NCBI GenBank assembly: GCA_900617975.1
Contig: UZAE01013578.1
Coordinates: 1 to 21,061, forward strand
Source of the DNA: Rodentolepis nana
Taxonomy: Eukaryota > Platyhelminthes > Cestoda > Cyclophyllidea > Hymenolepididae
DNA length: 21,061 nucleotides
Reading direction: 5' to 3'
Below are positions 20,612 to 21,061 of this stretch, in pieces. Both the position numbers and the translations under genes were made by a program. Under the pieces are notes generated by a model, which was given only the letters and a program-made list of their open reading frames with translations, was not told the DNA's origin and ran no database searches. How positions within the stretch are numbered: position 1 is the first letter of the stretch; each line of letters opens with the position of its first letter.

Positions 20612-21061
20612 AGGCGGTACGATATAATTGATGGGAGATAAAACTTTTTTGTTTTATGTAAGTCCCGAGTTATTTATTAATGAGTAAACTCGGCTTCTTC
20701 TTTCTCTTCATAAGAAGCTAATTTCATGAATGACTTATTAACTGTTTGCATAAAATAAGCACATCTAGCATTTCAATGTCTGCAAATTGATTTTTTCTGA
20801 AACAAAATAAGTTATAAATAGAATGGTAGTCAAATTTGTACTCGATTTAGCTTTAGCTTGTGGGACACGTCATCGCATGCCTGCACGCCAGGATTGGGAG
20901 GTGCGACCGTACAAACAGTGACCTCTGTTTAACCTAATCCACCACTCTGATCATGAGTAGCTCCCTGCGTGTACACTTTATCCGCAATGTACTCATTGAA
21001 CAAACCTGCTCCGTGCTACACGTCCGTTTCCTTATAGCTGGGCTATAGCTTAGCTGGTTCT
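20612..21061. other. right flank, no gene seen
   Basis: 20612-20860 is AT-rich. From about 20860 the composition changes to nearly 50% GC with no open frame I recognise, which may be the edge of another repeat that continues beyond the window. Confidence 0.35.

Overview
This is eukaryotic nuclear DNA, AT-rich, with split genes on both strands and wide gaps between them. Phase-consistent GT-AG introns of only 30-50 bp, bimodal intron sizes (very short near gene starts, about 0.75-2 kb later) and a tapeworm/fluke-like cathepsin L point to a parasitic flatworm, most likely a cestode. The organism is an inference from gene structure and protein style, not from a search.

Layout from left to right. 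Positions 1-6173 hold the 5' half of a large minus-strand DOCK-family gene (CrkII-binding atypical Rho/Rac GEF, SH3-bearing subfamily). Its start codon is at 6173. The SH3 domain, helical linker, first C2-like region and most of the DHR-1 (C2) lipid-binding domain are readable, and the rest lies beyond the left edge. At 6558-6941 there is a plus-strand reading frame with a poly-glutamate tail, unrecognised. At 7877-9113 there is a complete four-exon cathepsin L-like cysteine protease on the minus strand, with TATA box and poly(A) signal. From 9155 to 11669 lies a long gap that includes what may be a decayed coding remnant (about 10125-10560).

At 11670-13097 a five-exon plus-strand gene encodes an NXF/TAP-type mRNA export factor reduced to the NTF2-like and C-terminal UBA-like domains, with a short basic N-terminus where the RRM and leucine-rich repeats should be. 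It converges tail-to-tail on DPM3 (13479-13751, minus), the small membrane anchor of dolichol-phosphate-mannose synthase. At 15115-18127 a five-exon plus-strand gene encodes a 251-residue protein I cannot name; its last intron is 2.05 kb and holds broken reading frames. The right end (18.1-21.06 kb) is repeat-rich. Two diverged copies of one short interspersed element, each with its own flanking target-site duplication, bracket an unassigned 123-codon frame.

The genes do not form one pathway; they are unrelated housekeeping or cell-biology genes plus a secreted protease. The item most worth following is the NXF-like protein without its RNA-binding half. Next is the gradient of intron size in the DOCK gene.
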